Source: Candidatus Melainabacteria bacterium
Lineage (GTDB): Bacteria; Cyanobacteriota; Vampirovibrionia; 2-02-FULL-35-15
Reading direction: 5' to 3'
Length of the DNA stretch: 7,007 bases
Assembly (NCBI GenBank): GCA_023250175.1
Contig: JAHFBD010000122.1
Location: forward strand, 1 to 7,007
The notes under the pieces were generated by a model. The model saw only the letters and a list, made by a program, of their open reading frames with translations. It was not told where the DNA came from and did no database searches. The position numbers and the translations under genes are program-made. Positions within the stretch are counted from its first letter, which is position 1. Each line of letters begins with the position of its first letter. Of this stretch, positions 6,321 to 7,007 are shown one piece after another.

Positions 6321-7007
6321 AAATCCTTCATATTGTTCCATATTATTACCCAGCTTTTAAATATGGAGGACCTGCTACTTCTCTTCATATAATGAATAAA
6401 ACTTTAGTAGAGAAGGGGGTTGATGTTAGTGTTTTTACTACAAATGCTGGATTAGAAAAAGATAACTTGATTAAAGAAGGTTGGCAGTATATTGATGGTG
6501 TTAGAGTAAAATACTTCCCTTATTTTTTTAAGGATAATTATACTTTTTCGCCGCAAATGTTTATAGAGATTTTAAAAGAAGTTAAGTATTCTGACCTTGT
6601 TCATATAACAATGTTTTGGAATTTTCAGACTTTAACTGGAAGCCTCGGGAGTATATTTTATAAAAAACCCTACATCATTTGTCCTGCCGGGGCTCTTTCT
6701 GAAGAATCTATAACTTCAAGATCTACAAACATTAAAAAATTATATTTTTATTTAATTGCACAATACTATTCAAAACAAGCTAGTGCATTTATGCTTAACT
6801 CCTATGCTGAAAGAGATGAATTAGCTGTTTTTTTGAAACTTAAAAATAAAACGTTTGTTATTCCTAATGGCATAGATTTAGATGAATTCTCAGATCTCCC
6901 TAAAAAAGGAGATTTTAAGAAAATATATTCAGTTCTACAAGATAAAAAATATCTTTTATTTCTAGGGAGAATACACAAGAAAAAAGGGCTTGATCTCTTG
7001 GTGGAAA
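6317..7007 (+). CDS. Glycosyltransferase family 4, N-terminal part (cut by window end)
   Basis: The frame opens at an ATG overlapping the previous gene's TGA (ATGA) and stays open to the right edge, giving 230 complete codons without a stop. The protein begins MKILHIVPYYYPAFKYGGPA, a classic GT4 N-terminus with first strand, P-x-x-Y-P turn and glycine loop at 17-18. It continues with VEKGVDVSVFTTN (31-43), DLVHITMFWNF (93-103), the acceptor-domain segment YIICPAGALSEES (119-131), MLNSYAERDEL (159-169), the linker VIPNGIDLDEF (181-191), and the opening of the donor domain LLFLGRIHKKKGLDLL (213-228), with the phosphate-contacting Arg218 and Lys223 in place. The EX7E region would lie about 70 to 80 residues further on, outside the window, so completeness and catalytic competence cannot be judged. 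By context it is the fourth glycosyltransferase of this operon. Donor sugar unknown. Confidence 0.92.
   Translation, partial: MKILHIVPYYYPAFKYGGPATSLHIMNKTLVEKGVDVSVFTTNAGLEKDNLIKEGWQYIDGVRVKYFPYFFKDNYTFSPQMFIEILKEVKYSDLVHITMFWNFQTLTGSLGSIFYKKPYIICPAGALSEESITSRSTNIKKLYFYLIAQYYSKQASAFMLNSYAERDELAVFLKLKNKTFVIPNGIDLDEFSDLPKKGDFKKIYSVLQDKKYLLFLGRIHKKKGLDLLVE

Overview
This window is a stretch of an AT-rich bacterial surface-polysaccharide (O-antigen, capsule or exopolysaccharide) biosynthesis cluster. All seven recognisable genes lie on the + strand and are packed like one operon: gaps are 4 to 48 nt, and the last two junctions overlap. The genetic code is standard: TAA, TAG and TGA all act as stops and tryptophan is TGG. 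The lineage cannot be fixed from sequence alone. Base composition is low in GC, and no start has a well-placed strong Shine-Dalgarno sequence. That is compatible with Bacteroidota, cyanobacteria-like lineages, candidate-phylum bacteria and others, and I make no species call.

Layout: (1) 2-223, the C-terminal end of a sugar-1-phosphate nucleotidyltransferase; (2) 272-1261, a short-type GDP-mannose 4,6-dehydratase (Gmd/DmhA-like); (3) 1266-2402, a canonical GT4/GT-B glycosyltransferase with an EX7E motif; (4) 2451-3620, a divergent GT4-like glycosyltransferase without that motif; (5) 3641-5086, a multi-pass membrane protein of the O-antigen ligase/polymerase (Wzy/WaaL) type; (6) 5070-6320, a GT4 glycosyltransferase with Asp in place of the first Glu; (7) 6317 to the window edge, the N-terminal 230 residues of another GT4 glycosyltransferase, cut by the window end.

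Working model (inference): the nucleotidyltransferase and dehydratase make an activated GDP-(4-keto)-6-deoxy-hexose or -heptose donor. The four glycosyltransferases build a repeat unit on a lipid carrier at the cytoplasmic face of the membrane, and the membrane protein polymerises or ligates it on the outer face. A flippase (Wzx or ABC), an initiating phosphoglycosyltransferase, chain-length control, and the enzyme that would finish the 4-keto sugar are all absent from the window and may lie just outside. I found no RNA genes, CRISPR arrays, mobile elements, terminators or convincing promoters. Nothing points to a wholly new biological system. The most interesting points are the non-canonical active-site motifs of two glycosyltransferases and the undecided sugar product of the Gmd-like enzyme.
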